Assembly: GCA_947428835.1 (NCBI GenBank)
Contig: CANENE010000007.1
Coordinates: forward strand, 33,865 to 97,864
Source of the DNA: an uncultured bacterium
GTDB taxonomy: Bacteria; Cyanobacteriota; Vampirovibrionia; Gastranaerophilales; Gastranaerophilaceae
DNA length: 64,000 nt
Direction of reading: 5' to 3'
Shown in pieces: positions 34,961-44,695 of the stretch; within the stretch, counting starts at the first letter, position 1, and each line of letters begins with the position of its first letter. A program made the translations under genes and the position numbers. The notes beneath the pieces are model-generated. The model was not told the DNA's origin and ran no database searches. It saw only the letters and a list, made by a program, of their open reading frames with translations.

Positions 34961-37450
34961 TTATCTTAAACTTTTTAAATCAACCTTAAGCGAATCTGAA
35001 TTATTCAAATTTCCGATTAATTTTACAAGAACAATTTCAGTATCTGCTGAATTTGTTTCAATGGGAGGAATTTTTTCAATGCATTTTTTATAATACTGTC
35101 TTGTGTTTTCGTTCTTAAAAATAATTTTTGTAATCCAAGAAAGCGGTATAAAAAGAATTTTAATTCCTTTTTGGGAATCTTTGCTGTATTTTGCAAAAAG
35201 ACATGCGGTTGTGTTTTGGTTTTTGATATTATATCCCCCCATCAAATATAAAGACAGGAATTTATTTTGATTAAAAATCTCAACATCATATATTTTCTCA
35301 TTTTTTACTTTAAATTGCCCTTGAATATCGGATTTTAAAGCTTCCATTTTTTTGATATCAACATTTATGATATCTTGTATTTTAAATTTTAAGGGATTTT
35401 TGCCTTTGCGAAAATTTTTAATCATAAATTCGCTGCTTCCAAGTTTTGTTAAAGCTCCGTCTTTAATTGAAAAAGAAGCATCGGCGTCAATATATTGCAG
35501 ATTATTATAGGTTCTAACATTCATCTTTGCATTTGCAAATCCTGAAAAATTATCTTTCAAATTAAAAATCATAGAAGCAGATTCGTTGGAATCGATATTT
35601 TGAGCCGAAAAATCAATATTTGATGAATTATTTTGAATATCATAGAGACCGAAAGCCTTTAATTTACCTTTCGCAAAAGAAATATCGAGCATATTAAAAT
35701 ATGCAACATTATTTTTAACATAACCATTTAGTGCCAAATTGTTCAGAATAATATTTTTAAATTTTAGTTCATCAAGTCTTAAATTTGCTTCTTTAATATT
35801 GATGTTTTCCTTTCGAATAGAATTCATTGTCTTTTGGATTTTTTTTCTGTTGAATTTTGTCTTATTGGATTTCTGTCTTTTGATTTCGTATTTTTTAAGA
35901 TACAAATCAAGTTTATGGATTTTAATGTTTTCTAAGTCATTATCAATATTCAAATATGCGCTGAATGGCTCATTTAAATAGTTTCCTTTGGCTTTTATAA
36001 CACCTTTTAGCTCATTTAAATCAATTAAAGCATTTTGAACATAAAAATCTTTGTATCTCGAATTAATTATATCTAAATTTCCGATTAACTTTTTATTTTG
36101 GCCATCATAGTTAAATTTGCCTTTAAAACCGCCTTCTTTTATATATTTATCCAAAAAACCGAGAATGCTGATTGGTGCATAACCATTTGTTTCAACTTCT
36201 ATAAAAGCGAGCTTGAATTTATCTTTTGGAAAGTTTTTATAAAAAAGGCCTCGTCCAAATAAAATATCTTTATATAAACCATCTTTCAAATATGAATAAC
36301 TATAGTGCTGAAGCTCCATATTGTTGCCATTTTTTAGAGTCTTTGCTTCGATTTTTCTTTTATAGTCTTTGAGGCTTATATCAATTTTTTTGTATCTGAC
36401 TTTTGCATTTTTATAAATGTCTGCTCTATATCTAACTTCAGGACGCTGATTTTGGATAAAATAATCTACCCTTAATTTAACATAACCTGAAATATCGGCA
36501 TCTTTTACATATTTTTTATAAATATTTCCACTAGTTAAACTTTCTAAAAAGCCTCCTGTGTATTTATCTTTTTGGAACATATTTCTTGCCCAAAATTCAG
36601 TGTACAAAGGTTTGCCTCCAAAAGTTCCTTTTTCTTTTAAATCAACTTTATTTCCTTTGAAATAAAAAATTGCATTTTTAAAATGCATTGGCACAGGAAA
36701 CTTTATAAACCTTGTTTCAAATTCCTTTAACGTTGCAGTGCCTGTTATTTTTTTATTTTCAAAATTTAAATCTATGTCACAAAAGCCCTTGAAATCTTCA
36801 AAATTTTCAATAAAATTCTTTTCATCGGGTTTTATTTTTTTCATGGTATTTGCAAAAATATCTCTGACATCTTTTGCAAGAATGTCTTTTGCAAAGACTT
36901 TTATTTTGTAATTTGTATTTGAAAAATAGTTCCCATCAACGTTTATAGAAGATTTTCTTATATAAGTTGTGAAATTAATTTTATTATTTAAATATGAAAT
37001 ATTGTTAAACTTCAATTTCAAATAATCATTTATAACAAGGTCTGCTTTTTTAATCAGAATTTTTGGAAACTTGAATATAGATTTTTTCTTGCCATCTTTT
37101 TTAGATGCCGGATTAAATTTTGTATAATCAAATAGAACATAATCAGCATTAATATCTAATGGTTTTAAGACAAAAACTTCTGCTTTAAGATTTTCTATTT
37201 TTAAAAATTCATTTGAAATATTTTTAATTTTTAATGTACTTTTTAAATTTAAAGACGTCTTATAGTTTAAATTATCAACTACAAAATCATGGCCTGTTTT
37301 TTGCTTTATAAGATTTAAAATATTAATTTGAACTTTCTTGTTATTTATAATCAGAGGGAAAATAAAAACAAATATACTATATAGCAATAATAAAAGCGCA
37401 AGACAAACAGACAGGGCAATTTTAATTATTTTTTTAAAATTTATTATCAT
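34961..37450 (-). CDS. Second AsmA-like envelope protein
   Basis: An 829-residue protein with one N-terminal membrane anchor (about 8-33) and a long beta-repeat body, including LKIKNISNEFLKIENLKAEV and the late AsmA-like pattern ASFSIKDGALTKLGSS. This is the layout of AsmA-family inter-membrane bridge proteins. It is not closely similar to the 1306-residue protein at 12693. The gene begins three bases after the nadA stop, so the two are one operon; no functional link to NAD synthesis is evident. Confidence 0.75.
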   Translation of the reverse strand: MIINFKKIIKIALSVCLALLLLLYSIFVFIFPLIINNKKVQINILNLIKQKTGHDFVVDNLNYKTSLNLKSTLKIKNISNEFLKIENLKAEVFVLKPLDINADYVLFDYTKFNPASKKDGKKKSIFKFPKILIKKADLVINDYLKLKFNNISYLNNKINFTTYIRKSSINVDGNYFSNTNYKIKVFAKDILAKDVRDIFANTMKKIKPDEKNFIENFEDFKGFCDIDLNFENKKITGTATLKEFETRFIKFPVPMHFKNAIFYFKGNKVDLKEKGTFGGKPLYTEFWARNMFQKDKYTGGFLESLTSGNIYKKYVKDADISGYVKLRVDYFIQNQRPEVRYRADIYKNAKVRYKKIDISLKDYKRKIEAKTLKNGNNMELQHYSYSYLKDGLYKDILFGRGLFYKNFPKDKFKLAFIEVETNGYAPISILGFLDKYIKEGGFKGKFNYDGQNKKLIGNLDIINSRYKDFYVQNALIDLNELKGVIKAKGNYLNEPFSAYLNIDNDLENIKIHKLDLYLKKYEIKRQKSNKTKFNRKKIQKTMNSIRKENINIKEANLRLDELKFKNIILNNLALNGYVKNNVAYFNMLDISFAKGKLKAFGLYDIQNNSSNIDFSAQNIDSNESASMIFNLKDNFSGFANAKMNVRTYNNLQYIDADASFSIKDGALTKLGSSEFMIKNFRKGKNPLKFKIQDIINVDIKKMEALKSDIQGQFKVKNEKIYDVEIFNQNKFLSLYLMGGYNIKNQNTTACLFAKYSKDSQKGIKILFIPLSWITKIIFKNENTRQYYKKCIEKIPPIETNSADTEIVLVKLIGNLNNSDSLKVDLKSLR

Positions 37451-37453
37451 TTT

Positions 37454-38383
37454 TTATCTGACATTCAACAAAAACATCTTTTCAATGCATTTTCTTGCAC
37501 CTTCAAAAACACTTTCATCAATTGTAATTTCGTTTGTTTCGTTTTCTAAAACATTTAAAATATCGTATAGTGTATTTTTTTTCATATTAGGGCAAACAAT
37601 TTTATCATTGATTAATATAAATTCTTTGTCCCAATTTTCTTTTTTAGAGTCCCGGTTTAATCTATCTACAACCCCTTTTTCGGTTGCAATTACAAATCTT
37701 TTGTTTGTGCTTGATTTTGCAAATTCAATTATTTCTTTAGTAGAACCTACAAAATCAGATATTTCAATAACACTTCTTTGACATTCGGGATGTATTAAAA
37801 TCAAAGCATCGGGATAATTTTTTCTGGCATTTTCAATATCTTCAATTCTTATTCTAAGATGGGTCGGGCAAAAACCATTGTAGGTAATGACCTGAACATT
37901 ATCAAGCTTACTTTCAACGTATTTTCCAAGATAAGTATCGGGTACAAATAAAACTTTTTCAACACCCAGGTTTCTAACCACATCTATCGCATTAGAGCTT
38001 GTGCAGCAAACATCGCATTTTGCCTTTATTTCAGCAGTTGAATTAATATAGCAGACAACAGGAATATTTGGATTTTTTGCCTTAAATTCATCCAACTGTT
38101 TGGAATTTATCATATCTGCCATAAGACAGCCTGACGTTATATTTGGAAGAAGAATTTTTTTATCGGGCGAAAGTAATTTTGCAGATTGTGCCATAAAATA
38201 GACTCCTGCAAAAACTATAATATCAGCATTAGTTTTAGCAGCCATCTTGCTTAAATATAAGCTATCACCAACATAATCAGAGACTTCATCTATTTCAAGA
38301 TTTTGATAGCAATGAGCAAGCACAATTGCATTTTTTTCTTTTTTTAATTTATTTATTTTATTAATTAAATCCGTATTTGTCAT
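37454..38383 (-). CDS. nadA: Quinolinate synthase A
   Basis: Condenses iminoaspartate with dihydroxyacetone phosphate to quinolinate in de novo NAD synthesis, using a [4Fe-4S] cluster. The 309-residue product has AHCYQN, VGDSL, GVYFMAQSAKLL, a cluster Cys in SGCLMAD, the NSTAEIKAKCDVCCTSSNA region, and a cluster Cys in HPECQ. Length and order fit the short NadA class. nadB and nadC are not in the window. It has its own promoter (38422-38450). Confidence 0.95.
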   Translation of the reverse strand: MTNTDLINKINKLKKEKNAIVLAHCYQNLEIDEVSDYVGDSLYLSKMAAKTNADIIVFAGVYFMAQSAKLLSPDKKILLPNITSGCLMADMINSKQLDEFKAKNPNIPVVCYINSTAEIKAKCDVCCTSSNAIDVVRNLGVEKVLFVPDTYLGKYVESKLDNVQVITYNGFCPTHLRIRIEDIENARKNYPDALILIHPECQRSVIEISDFVGSTKEIIEFAKSSTNKRFVIATEKGVVDRLNRDSKKENWDKEFILINDKIVCPNMKKNTLYDILNVLENETNEITIDESVFEGARKCIEKMFLLNVR

Positions 38384-38421
38384 TTTAATATTGAAAATGC
38401 CTTAAAAATCGGTATCACTTT

Positions 38422-38450
38422 ATTAAACTACACTAAAATTTTTTAGTCAA
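38422..38450 (-). promoter_or_regulatory. Promoter of nadA operon
   Basis: On the minus strand TTGACT (complement of 38445-38450), 17 bp, TTTAAT (complement of 38422-38427). The start would fall about 30 bases before the nadA ATG. A perfect hairpin lies just upstream. Confidence 0.6.
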
Positions 38451-38458
38451 TAATATAA

Positions 38459-38501
38459 GAATTTCCCGTTTGGAAAATATTATCCTTGAAACGGGAAATT
38501 C
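38459..38501. repeat. Perfect 13-bp stem-loop between the Flp-like gene and nadA
   Basis: GAATTTCCCGTTT (38459-38471) and AAACGGGAAATTC (38489-38501) pair without mismatch around a 17-base loop. No T-run follows on either strand, so it is not a standard intrinsic terminator. It sits just upstream of the nadA -35 and 17 bases beyond the Flp-like stop. Confidence 0.7.
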
Positions 38502-38517
38502 ACTATACTGCTGCATT

Positions 38518-38814
38518 TTATTTTGAAAGTATATCTTTTGCTTCTTCAAAACCTTCTCTTATGGCAGATTTATCATCAGGTGAGAGCTTTTCTAAGATAT
38601 ATTGAAAATTTCCCACATGGACTCTTTCATCTTCGGCCACTTCTTCTAAGATTTTTTTGCAACTTTCATCATTTGTTGAATCTCTAAGCTGCTCATAGAG
38701 CTGAATTGCTTCATATTCAGATGCTATAGAAAATCTTATTGCACGAATAAGTTCTTCCTTGGTTAGCATTCTATCGCATTTATTACCTTGAAACGGATGT
38801 GAAAATTCAGGCAT
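38518..38814 (-). CDS. Flp/encapsulin-cargo-like ferritin-fold protein
   Basis: A 98-residue two-helix ferritin-like protein. The half-site E33 (SEYEAIQLYEQ) plus E63 and H66 (EDERVH) would assemble a diiron site by dimerisation. Its sequence (LTKEELIRAIRFSIASEYEA and onward) resembles the ferritin-like domain fused to archaeal encapsulins and the related free-standing Flp proteins. No encapsulin shell gene is in the window, and the C-terminus shows no clear cargo-targeting tail. AAGGAGG precedes the ATG. The start follows the diiron gene stop by 14 bp, so it is the last gene of a three-gene operon. Confidence 0.8.
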   Translation of the reverse strand: MPEFSHPFQGNKCDRMLTKEELIRAIRFSIASEYEAIQLYEQLRDSTNDESCKKILEEVAEDERVHVGNFQYILEKLSPDDKSAIREGFEEAKDILSK

Positions 38815-38828
38815 TTGTTTCCTCCTTT

Positions 38829-40130
38829 TTAATATAAGTAATTGTCATTTTTAATTGCATTAAATTGTTCATATTCTTCAACACAAATTGTATTTGGCGC
38901 AACAGCTTCTTTTTCAAGAGATTTTTCAAGAAGCTTGCTTTGTGATTTTAAAAGAGAATTATCAGCAAGTGCTATATCTCTTTCAAAAGATTCTATTGCA
39001 AGGTTAATGGCTTGTTCAGACGGAGCTCCTGATTTTGAAACTTCATTTTGAACTTTATAGCTTTTCCAATCAGAAGGAAGTTTGTCAACGGTATTATAAG
39101 TACCATCGGCGTCCACTCTTTTATTAACTTCGTTATTTAGAACTTTTTTAACGTATTCTTTTTGGCTTTCAAAATGACAAGGATGAATTATTTTATCTCC
39201 TATTACACTTGCTGCATCTTTCTTTTCGTATTTTTCAAACATTTTTATTGCCTGATGAAGATGTCCCATTTCCATCTGAAACATTTCTTCAAAGATGAGC
39301 TTCATTCTTTCATCTTTTTCGTCCGCGTAACAATTATAATAGCAGCTTGCTTCGGTTAATTCGTGAATAAGCCATTTTTCAAACATAGTTTCATTAGGAT
39401 CGATAAGGCTTTCATACATTGTAACGTGCTCTTCTTCAACATCACAAATTTCAGCGTAAAGTCTTTTAAGATCGGTATTACCATACATAAAACCGTGTTC
39501 TGCGTAGTAGTTATGAGTTTGTTGTTCACCCGAAATAAGAGTTAAAATATTTACCTTTGTTCTTGGCGTTGCGGTATTTTTGTCATAATGTTTTCTAATT
39601 CTTAAGGAATTATCGTTATGATGATATTGTGTCGGACGTCCGATTACAACATCTGTTTGTCCTTGAAGAATTTCATTTGGATCTGTTTCTTCAATTATAT
39701 TTGCAAATTGGCTGTATCTATATAAGTGGTCAAAATCTTCAAGCAAACCAAAATCAAATGTTTCTTTAACATACGGGTCATCTTCATTTTGCGACAACCA
39801 CGCCGTTAAATCTACTGCAACCTGTTCATAACCAAGAGTTGTATCAAGAATTGTCTGCTTATATGGAGAAAGCCAATTAATGGTAGTTTGCTGCATATCT
39901 TCAATTCTTCTGATATTAACCAAAAGCTTATTTAATTCAACATCATCGCTTTTTCTAACCCAGCAATGTTTAAAGCCCCAGGCTTCCGTTTCAATGCCGT
40001 TTAGAAGAATTTGTCTTGTTCTTGTATAACAATCGACTCCTTCTCTTTTGTAGGGTCTTTTAACTATATCATGCCAGCATCTTATTTGTTTTTCTATAGG
40101 CATTCCTTTTTCTTTTAAAATATCCACCAT
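38829..40130 (-). CDS. Ferritin-like diiron protein of unknown function
   Basis: A 433-residue protein. Its middle part has the full ferritin-like ligand set, Glu then ExxH twice: E202 (GEQQTHNYY), E232/H235 (VEEEH), E257 (HELTEASCYY) and E287/H290 (MEMGH). The N-terminal half has a second, less regular set (E49, E77, E102, and the LEDFDHLYRY region). The C-terminal 120 residues are extended and polar. An oxidase or oxygenase role is inferred. The longest ORF begins at 40184 and would overlap the upstream gene; the ATG at 40130 has AAAGGA seven bases before it and is preferred. It is the middle gene of the operon. Confidence 0.75.
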   Translation of the reverse strand: MVDILKEKGMPIEKQIRCWHDIVKRPYKREGVDCYTRTRQILLNGIETEAWGFKHCWVRKSDDVELNKLLVNIRRIEDMQQTTINWLSPYKQTILDTTLGYEQVAVDLTAWLSQNEDDPYVKETFDFGLLEDFDHLYRYSQFANIIEETDPNEILQGQTDVVIGRPTQYHHNDNSLRIRKHYDKNTATPRTKVNILTLISGEQQTHNYYAEHGFMYGNTDLKRLYAEICDVEEEHVTMYESLIDPNETMFEKWLIHELTEASCYYNCYADEKDERMKLIFEEMFQMEMGHLHQAIKMFEKYEKKDAASVIGDKIIHPCHFESQKEYVKKVLNNEVNKRVDADGTYNTVDKLPSDWKSYKVQNEVSKSGAPSEQAINLAIESFERDIALADNSLLKSQSKLLEKSLEKEAVAPNTICVEEYEQFNAIKNDNYLY

Positions 40131-40174
40131 TTTATTGTCCTTTCTTGTTTTAATATTTGCCTTTTTATCTTGCC

Positions 40175-41482
40175 TTATCTGCATAATGCATGAGCAAACA
40201 ATTCCGCCACTTTGTGGTTATACCATCTGCCTTCTTCCATAAAAAGATTTTTAATATGACTAATTGGTGTGCCGTCTGTCGAATAGCTTGGATTTGTCAT
40301 CATAATATGATGGGTGTTGGTATCAAACCTCAAAGGGAAAATATCATTTGTTTGCATAAAGCTTGGTAATTTGTCCGAAGCCCGATAATATGCGTAAAGT
40401 GCCGTATTAATTCTATGCAGTCTTTGTTCAAAACTTATGCCGCCTTCATAGTTATCGTTTTCTATTTCAACACCCGGAGCATAATCTCTATAATATTTTA
40501 AGCTTTCTGATAATGCTTTAACCGCTTCAAAATCATCCCCTGTAATGTAATCTGTTCCTGCAGTTAAGCCCATCATACGGTATCTTTCAAAATCATCAGA
40601 TGATTTTTCGCCAACAAAACTTATATTGCCTTTGCCTGACCTTAATCTTATCTCATTTAAAATATATTGCATTTTTGGATATTCAGGAAGCCTTCCGACA
40701 CCTGTATAATTAGCGCAATCATAACCCCCTATGTGTTTTGCCGAATCTATAAACATACATTCAAAACCAAGATTCATTAATTTTGTGCATTCCTGAATAT
40801 AAATTTCAAGGTGTTCATCATTTCCCCAATCGAAGGTTTGTTCGCAATCAGGGTACCTAACTTTCATTTGTTCGGCTGAAATTACCATACGAAAGCCGAT
40901 TTTTAATCCTCTAAAGTGCGCTAAATCGCATAATGCTCTAAGCTGCTCATCAGGTGTTATATCAATATTTTCGCTAATTATATTTTTGCTGTAACCGTCA
41001 TTTAAAACAAGCCCGTATATTGAATTTTCTACATCGGGGGCTTTATTGTAACTGTCTCCAAAGATGTTAGGAAAAATTTGGGAAATTATTACACAATTTG
41101 CCCAGGACCTTGCACTAGGAGGAATTGCAGGAAGTAATTTTATAGTATTTACCGTGCCGCAGCAGGTTCTATCATAGTTCATCTGAGCAATTGCCCGATT
41201 ATTCAGTTCAATATAATTTGCAAATCTGCCCCAGTTATCTCCATAATTAGGAGTTTCAATAATATCGGGAAATTTTTCATAAAAAATATTTCCCTCAGAT
41301 AATGTCATAATAAGATTAATTGCTTCTTTGATATTGAGTGATATCAGCTCATAAGGCAGGATATTTGCGACCCATTTTTTGCTGCAGCCAAGAGCATAAT
41401 ATACACTGAAATCATTATTTTCAGATAATTTAATATCTTCATCAAATGCTTTTAAAAGTTTGTTTACGCAATTTATTTCCAT
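40175..41482 (-). CDS. GH13-like TIM-barrel protein
   Basis: A 435-residue cytoplasmic protein with alpha-amylase-like barrel landmarks. These are GLKIGFRMVIS (strand 3), GFECMFIDSAKHIGG with D246 in the nucleophile place (strand 4), and NISFVGE with E292 in the acid/base place (strand 5). GLTAGTDYITGDD and DTNTHHIMMTNPS follow, the last where family 13 has its His-Asp motif. The N-terminal 120 residues look unlike amylase. No signal peptide or carbohydrate-binding module is seen. It may be a glycosidase, a transglycosylase or a barrel reused for another job. AAGGAAAT precedes the ATG. It is first of the operon with two diiron proteins. Confidence 0.65.
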   Translation of the reverse strand: MEINCVNKLLKAFDEDIKLSENNDFSVYYALGCSKKWVANILPYELISLNIKEAINLIMTLSEGNIFYEKFPDIIETPNYGDNWGRFANYIELNNRAIAQMNYDRTCCGTVNTIKLLPAIPPSARSWANCVIISQIFPNIFGDSYNKAPDVENSIYGLVLNDGYSKNIISENIDITPDEQLRALCDLAHFRGLKIGFRMVISAEQMKVRYPDCEQTFDWGNDEHLEIYIQECTKLMNLGFECMFIDSAKHIGGYDCANYTGVGRLPEYPKMQYILNEIRLRSGKGNISFVGEKSSDDFERYRMMGLTAGTDYITGDDFEAVKALSESLKYYRDYAPGVEIENDNYEGGISFEQRLHRINTALYAYYRASDKLPSFMQTNDIFPLRFDTNTHHIMMTNPSYSTDGTPISHIKNLFMEEGRWYNHKVAELFAHALCR

Positions 41483-41549
41483 TGTTATTTCCTTTTTTAA
41501 ACAATGAAAATATAGCTTAAAATTTTAAAAATTTTATTGAATACTTTGG

Positions 41550-44549
41550 CTAAATCTCAACAACTTTTCCTTGGGTTTTTAAATACTCTTTTTGATTTTC
41601 TATAGTATCGGGGCTCGCCAGAATTGAAATTGTCGGATTGTGCGAAAATATAAAATTAGAAACTCTTTTAACGTCTTCTTTTGTAATAGAATCAATAACC
41701 TTAATGTATTCATCTATTCTTTTTACACCATATGGTTCAAGCATATTCATCGCAAGTAAACGGGTTTCTGATATGGGATTTTGTTTTTGGCCTGTTACTT
41801 TTTGCTTTAATTTAGTTTTAGCAGCAAGTAATTCTTCATCCGTTACCAATTCATTTTGCAGCTTATCGGTATGGTTTTTAAAACCATCCAGTGATTTTTG
41901 AACATTATCAAAACTTTGAACATTTTGGTCTTTGTGATCGGTTGTTGTTTGAATTTTTAAAGACAAAATATTTGTATTTTCAAATGAATTAATAGAAGAA
42001 GAAACACTGTATGCAAGATTCTGCTGCTCTCTTAAATCTTGAAAGAGTCTTGAATTGGGACTTGCACCCAATATTGCATTAATCAGCTCAAAAGTTGCTT
42101 CATCTTTAACATTACCTGCCATTGGGAATTTATACGTTTTTAAAATTTGCGCTTGATTTAAATCGTCTGTATCTATAAGCACAACAGGTTCTTTCTGCGG
42201 ATAAAAAATAGGCTGAAGCTTTGTGGCAGGCTTTTTAAATGTAACCCCTCCCGTGCTTTGAGAAAGAAGGAAAATATCTTTTAATTCCGGTCTTTGCTTA
42301 AAGGGCATCGTTGCAACAACAGACGAAGAGGCATTTTGAAGCAATTGCATATAAAATTCTTTTACATCTTCAAGGGTTAATTTATCAATATCTGCCAAGA
42401 TTGTCTTATCTGTCGGGAAAAATCCGGGATACAAATTATCAAGCAAATTTGAAGAAGCATCTTTATCAGAAACCATAAGAGCACTTTTAATGCTTCTTTT
42501 TGCTTCATCTAAGTCTGCTTGGGTTAATTTCGGTTCATAAACAAGCTCTTTCAATAGTTCAAGCGTGGTTGCAGTATTTTCAACAAGACAATCCGCTTCA
42601 ACCGTAATGCCTTTTTCGCTTACATCAATTTCCGCATCAATTCCGTTTAATTCTTTGAAACGTTCAAGCTCTTTTTGATTTTTATAGTTTGTTCCTTTTG
42701 AAAACATATAAGATAAAACTGAAGGAATTGCAGAATTTTTCGGCTTGATAGGCTTTGTTACAATTGACCATTTAAAAATACACAAATTACTTTCTATATT
42801 ATTCATTACAAATTCAGTGTTATTTTGAAGCGTAAGTTCTTTTTCATCTTCTATATCTATATTTGCAGTTGCATTACTTTTGAATGAAATAGAGCCTGCG
42901 CAGTTGTTTTTCAAAGGTTCAATCATATTTTTATTATTTAAACCCTGAAAAGCAATTCTATCAGATAAAGGCGCTTTTAGGTTATTATTGTTGCAGGAAT
43001 TTGCAAAAGAATACCTGGAATTATTGTAGTTGTTTTGAATTTCTTCTTGAGTAACATTGCTTGGATGAAGCGCCACTATTGAAACTTTATTTAAATCATA
43101 ATATTTTCTTGCAAAATTCATAATATCTTCTTTTGTAACAGATGCAAGATAATCTTTGTAGTTTGTATAATAATCAATACAGTTCGCGCTTAATGCACCG
43201 CCTAAGATATCACACATTACTTCACTATCGGAAAATATTAATTCCATATTTTTAGCAAAACATCTTTTTAAGCCCATCAAATCATCATCACCTAAAGGTT
43301 CATTTTGAAGCTTTAAAATAGCATCATAAAAAGCATCCAAAGCTTTTTGCTCATTTTTGGGAGTTGTTGAAATTATTGAAACAAGAGCTTCCGGATCATT
43401 TTCATCAAGCCCTACTTTTTGAACTTCATATGCATAACCTGAATCTAAATCTTCAAGGTCTTTTTTCAAAGTTGAAGTTGAAAAAGTACTTAAATAATAA
43501 TTCAACATAGAATTAACAATAAAGTCTTTACTATCGGATGCTTTTGGCCCTGCAAAAGATATAATAAAATCAGAAGAATTTGATTTGGTTGTAATAATAT
43601 CTTGTCTGACAGGATGTTGAACAGGGCTCAGTTCTTGTTTTTTTGGTGTAATTGTATTTATTCTTGGAGCATCGCTTTTAAAGTTTTTTGCAACTTCATT
43701 AATAATTTCATCAGGATTTCCTTCCGCCATCACAACAGTATACATATTTTGAGGTGCATAATATGTCTGATGGTATTGAACCATATCATCCCTTGAAAGA
43801 TTTTGAACAGTCTCAATTGAACCTGCAACAAGATTATGCGAATTTGATTTTATTTGAAAAAGATTTCTGATACATTTATCAAAGGCATTTGTATAGGGAT
43901 TATCGTTTATCATAGAAATCTCAGAACAAACGGGTCCTTTTTCAGATTCCATTGCATCTTTATCCAAAAGCGGATTATATATCATATCCCCTTGGATTTC
44001 TATGCTTTGATTAAGATTTTCTTTGCTCATAAAAGGAGCAGTAATATAACAGTCCACTTTAGCATAGTCTGTCGAAGCATTTGTACTTGCACCCATAAGA
44101 CCTGTGAGCCTAAATACATCGCCATCTTTGAGTTTTTTTGACCCCTTAAAGATACCATGCTCATCAATGTGCATAACGCCTCTTTTTTCATCAGTTTCGT
44201 TGAGTGAACCTGCATTAATAAAAGTTTTGATTATTGAAGCTTTATTTTTAACAGGAACAATTGCAACGGTATGACCGTTATTTAGCTTATAAAGGTGTGT
44301 TGTATCTCCATTTGTAGATTGAATTTGCCCTAATGATTTGTAGCTTTGCGGAATATTAGGGGTGTAATCAGGATTATAAGTATATGCCAAGTTATTTAAG
44401 TTATTAATTGGGTTATTAATCGGATTTGATTGATACAAATAAGGCCCTGTGGGATTTAGAGCATGAGCATTACCTGCCGCATTACAGGACATATTATTTG
44501 GATATAAATATTGTTTGTTATAATTGGAATTTATACTTTGAAAAGACAT
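41550..44549 (-). CDS. Large two-domain M16 zinc metallopeptidase
   Basis: A 999-residue inverzincin. The first M16 domain (about 80-300) has HIDEH (H127, E130, H131), the inverted HxxEH zinc site, with downstream Glu in ESEKGPVCSEIS (about 201-210). The inactive partner half follows. A second M16 pair (about 570-999) lacks HxxEH, as is usual, and keeps the R/Y region (FQDLREQQNLAYSVSSS). The first 70 residues are Asn/Pro/Tyr-rich and begin MSFQ; there is no signal peptide. A linker (about 510-560) again has SISFKS. It should degrade peptides, location uncertain. AAGGTG precedes the ATG. Confidence 0.88.
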   Translation of the reverse strand: MSFQSINSNYNKQYLYPNNMSCNAAGNAHALNPTGPYLYQSNPINNPINNLNNLAYTYNPDYTPNIPQSYKSLGQIQSTNGDTTHLYKLNNGHTVAIVPVKNKASIIKTFINAGSLNETDEKRGVMHIDEHGIFKGSKKLKDGDVFRLTGLMGASTNASTDYAKVDCYITAPFMSKENLNQSIEIQGDMIYNPLLDKDAMESEKGPVCSEISMINDNPYTNAFDKCIRNLFQIKSNSHNLVAGSIETVQNLSRDDMVQYHQTYYAPQNMYTVVMAEGNPDEIINEVAKNFKSDAPRINTITPKKQELSPVQHPVRQDIITTKSNSSDFIISFAGPKASDSKDFIVNSMLNYYLSTFSTSTLKKDLEDLDSGYAYEVQKVGLDENDPEALVSIISTTPKNEQKALDAFYDAILKLQNEPLGDDDLMGLKRCFAKNMELIFSDSEVMCDILGGALSANCIDYYTNYKDYLASVTKEDIMNFARKYYDLNKVSIVALHPSNVTQEEIQNNYNNSRYSFANSCNNNNLKAPLSDRIAFQGLNNKNMIEPLKNNCAGSISFKSNATANIDIEDEKELTLQNNTEFVMNNIESNLCIFKWSIVTKPIKPKNSAIPSVLSYMFSKGTNYKNQKELERFKELNGIDAEIDVSEKGITVEADCLVENTATTLELLKELVYEPKLTQADLDEAKRSIKSALMVSDKDASSNLLDNLYPGFFPTDKTILADIDKLTLEDVKEFYMQLLQNASSSVVATMPFKQRPELKDIFLLSQSTGGVTFKKPATKLQPIFYPQKEPVVLIDTDDLNQAQILKTYKFPMAGNVKDEATFELINAILGASPNSRLFQDLREQQNLAYSVSSSINSFENTNILSLKIQTTTDHKDQNVQSFDNVQKSLDGFKNHTDKLQNELVTDEELLAAKTKLKQKVTGQKQNPISETRLLAMNMLEPYGVKRIDEYIKVIDSITKEDVKRVSNFIFSHNPTISILASPDTIENQKEYLKTQGKVVEI

Positions 44550-44631
44550 TTTACACCTTATATTCTAATTTAAAACAAACAAATAAAAATTATTGACTGT
44601 TTTTTTAAAAATAAGTTACAAAAATTTAATT

Positions 44632-44660
44632 TTGTCTTAATGCTTTGTTTGATTTATTAT
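44632..44660 (+). promoter_or_regulatory. Promoter of the activase-related gene
   Basis: TTGTCT (44632-44637), 17 bp, TATTAT (44655-44660), 36 bases before the ATG at 44696 and just ahead of AAGGAAAAAGAGG. Confidence 0.65.
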
Positions 44661-44695
44661 TAAATTAGTAGTTGTAAGGAAAAAGAGGTTATATT

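Noticed and set aside
38518..38814. Encapsulin nanocompartment locus
   Set aside because: The Flp-like protein resembles encapsulin cargo, but none of the neighbouring genes encodes an HK97-fold shell protein.
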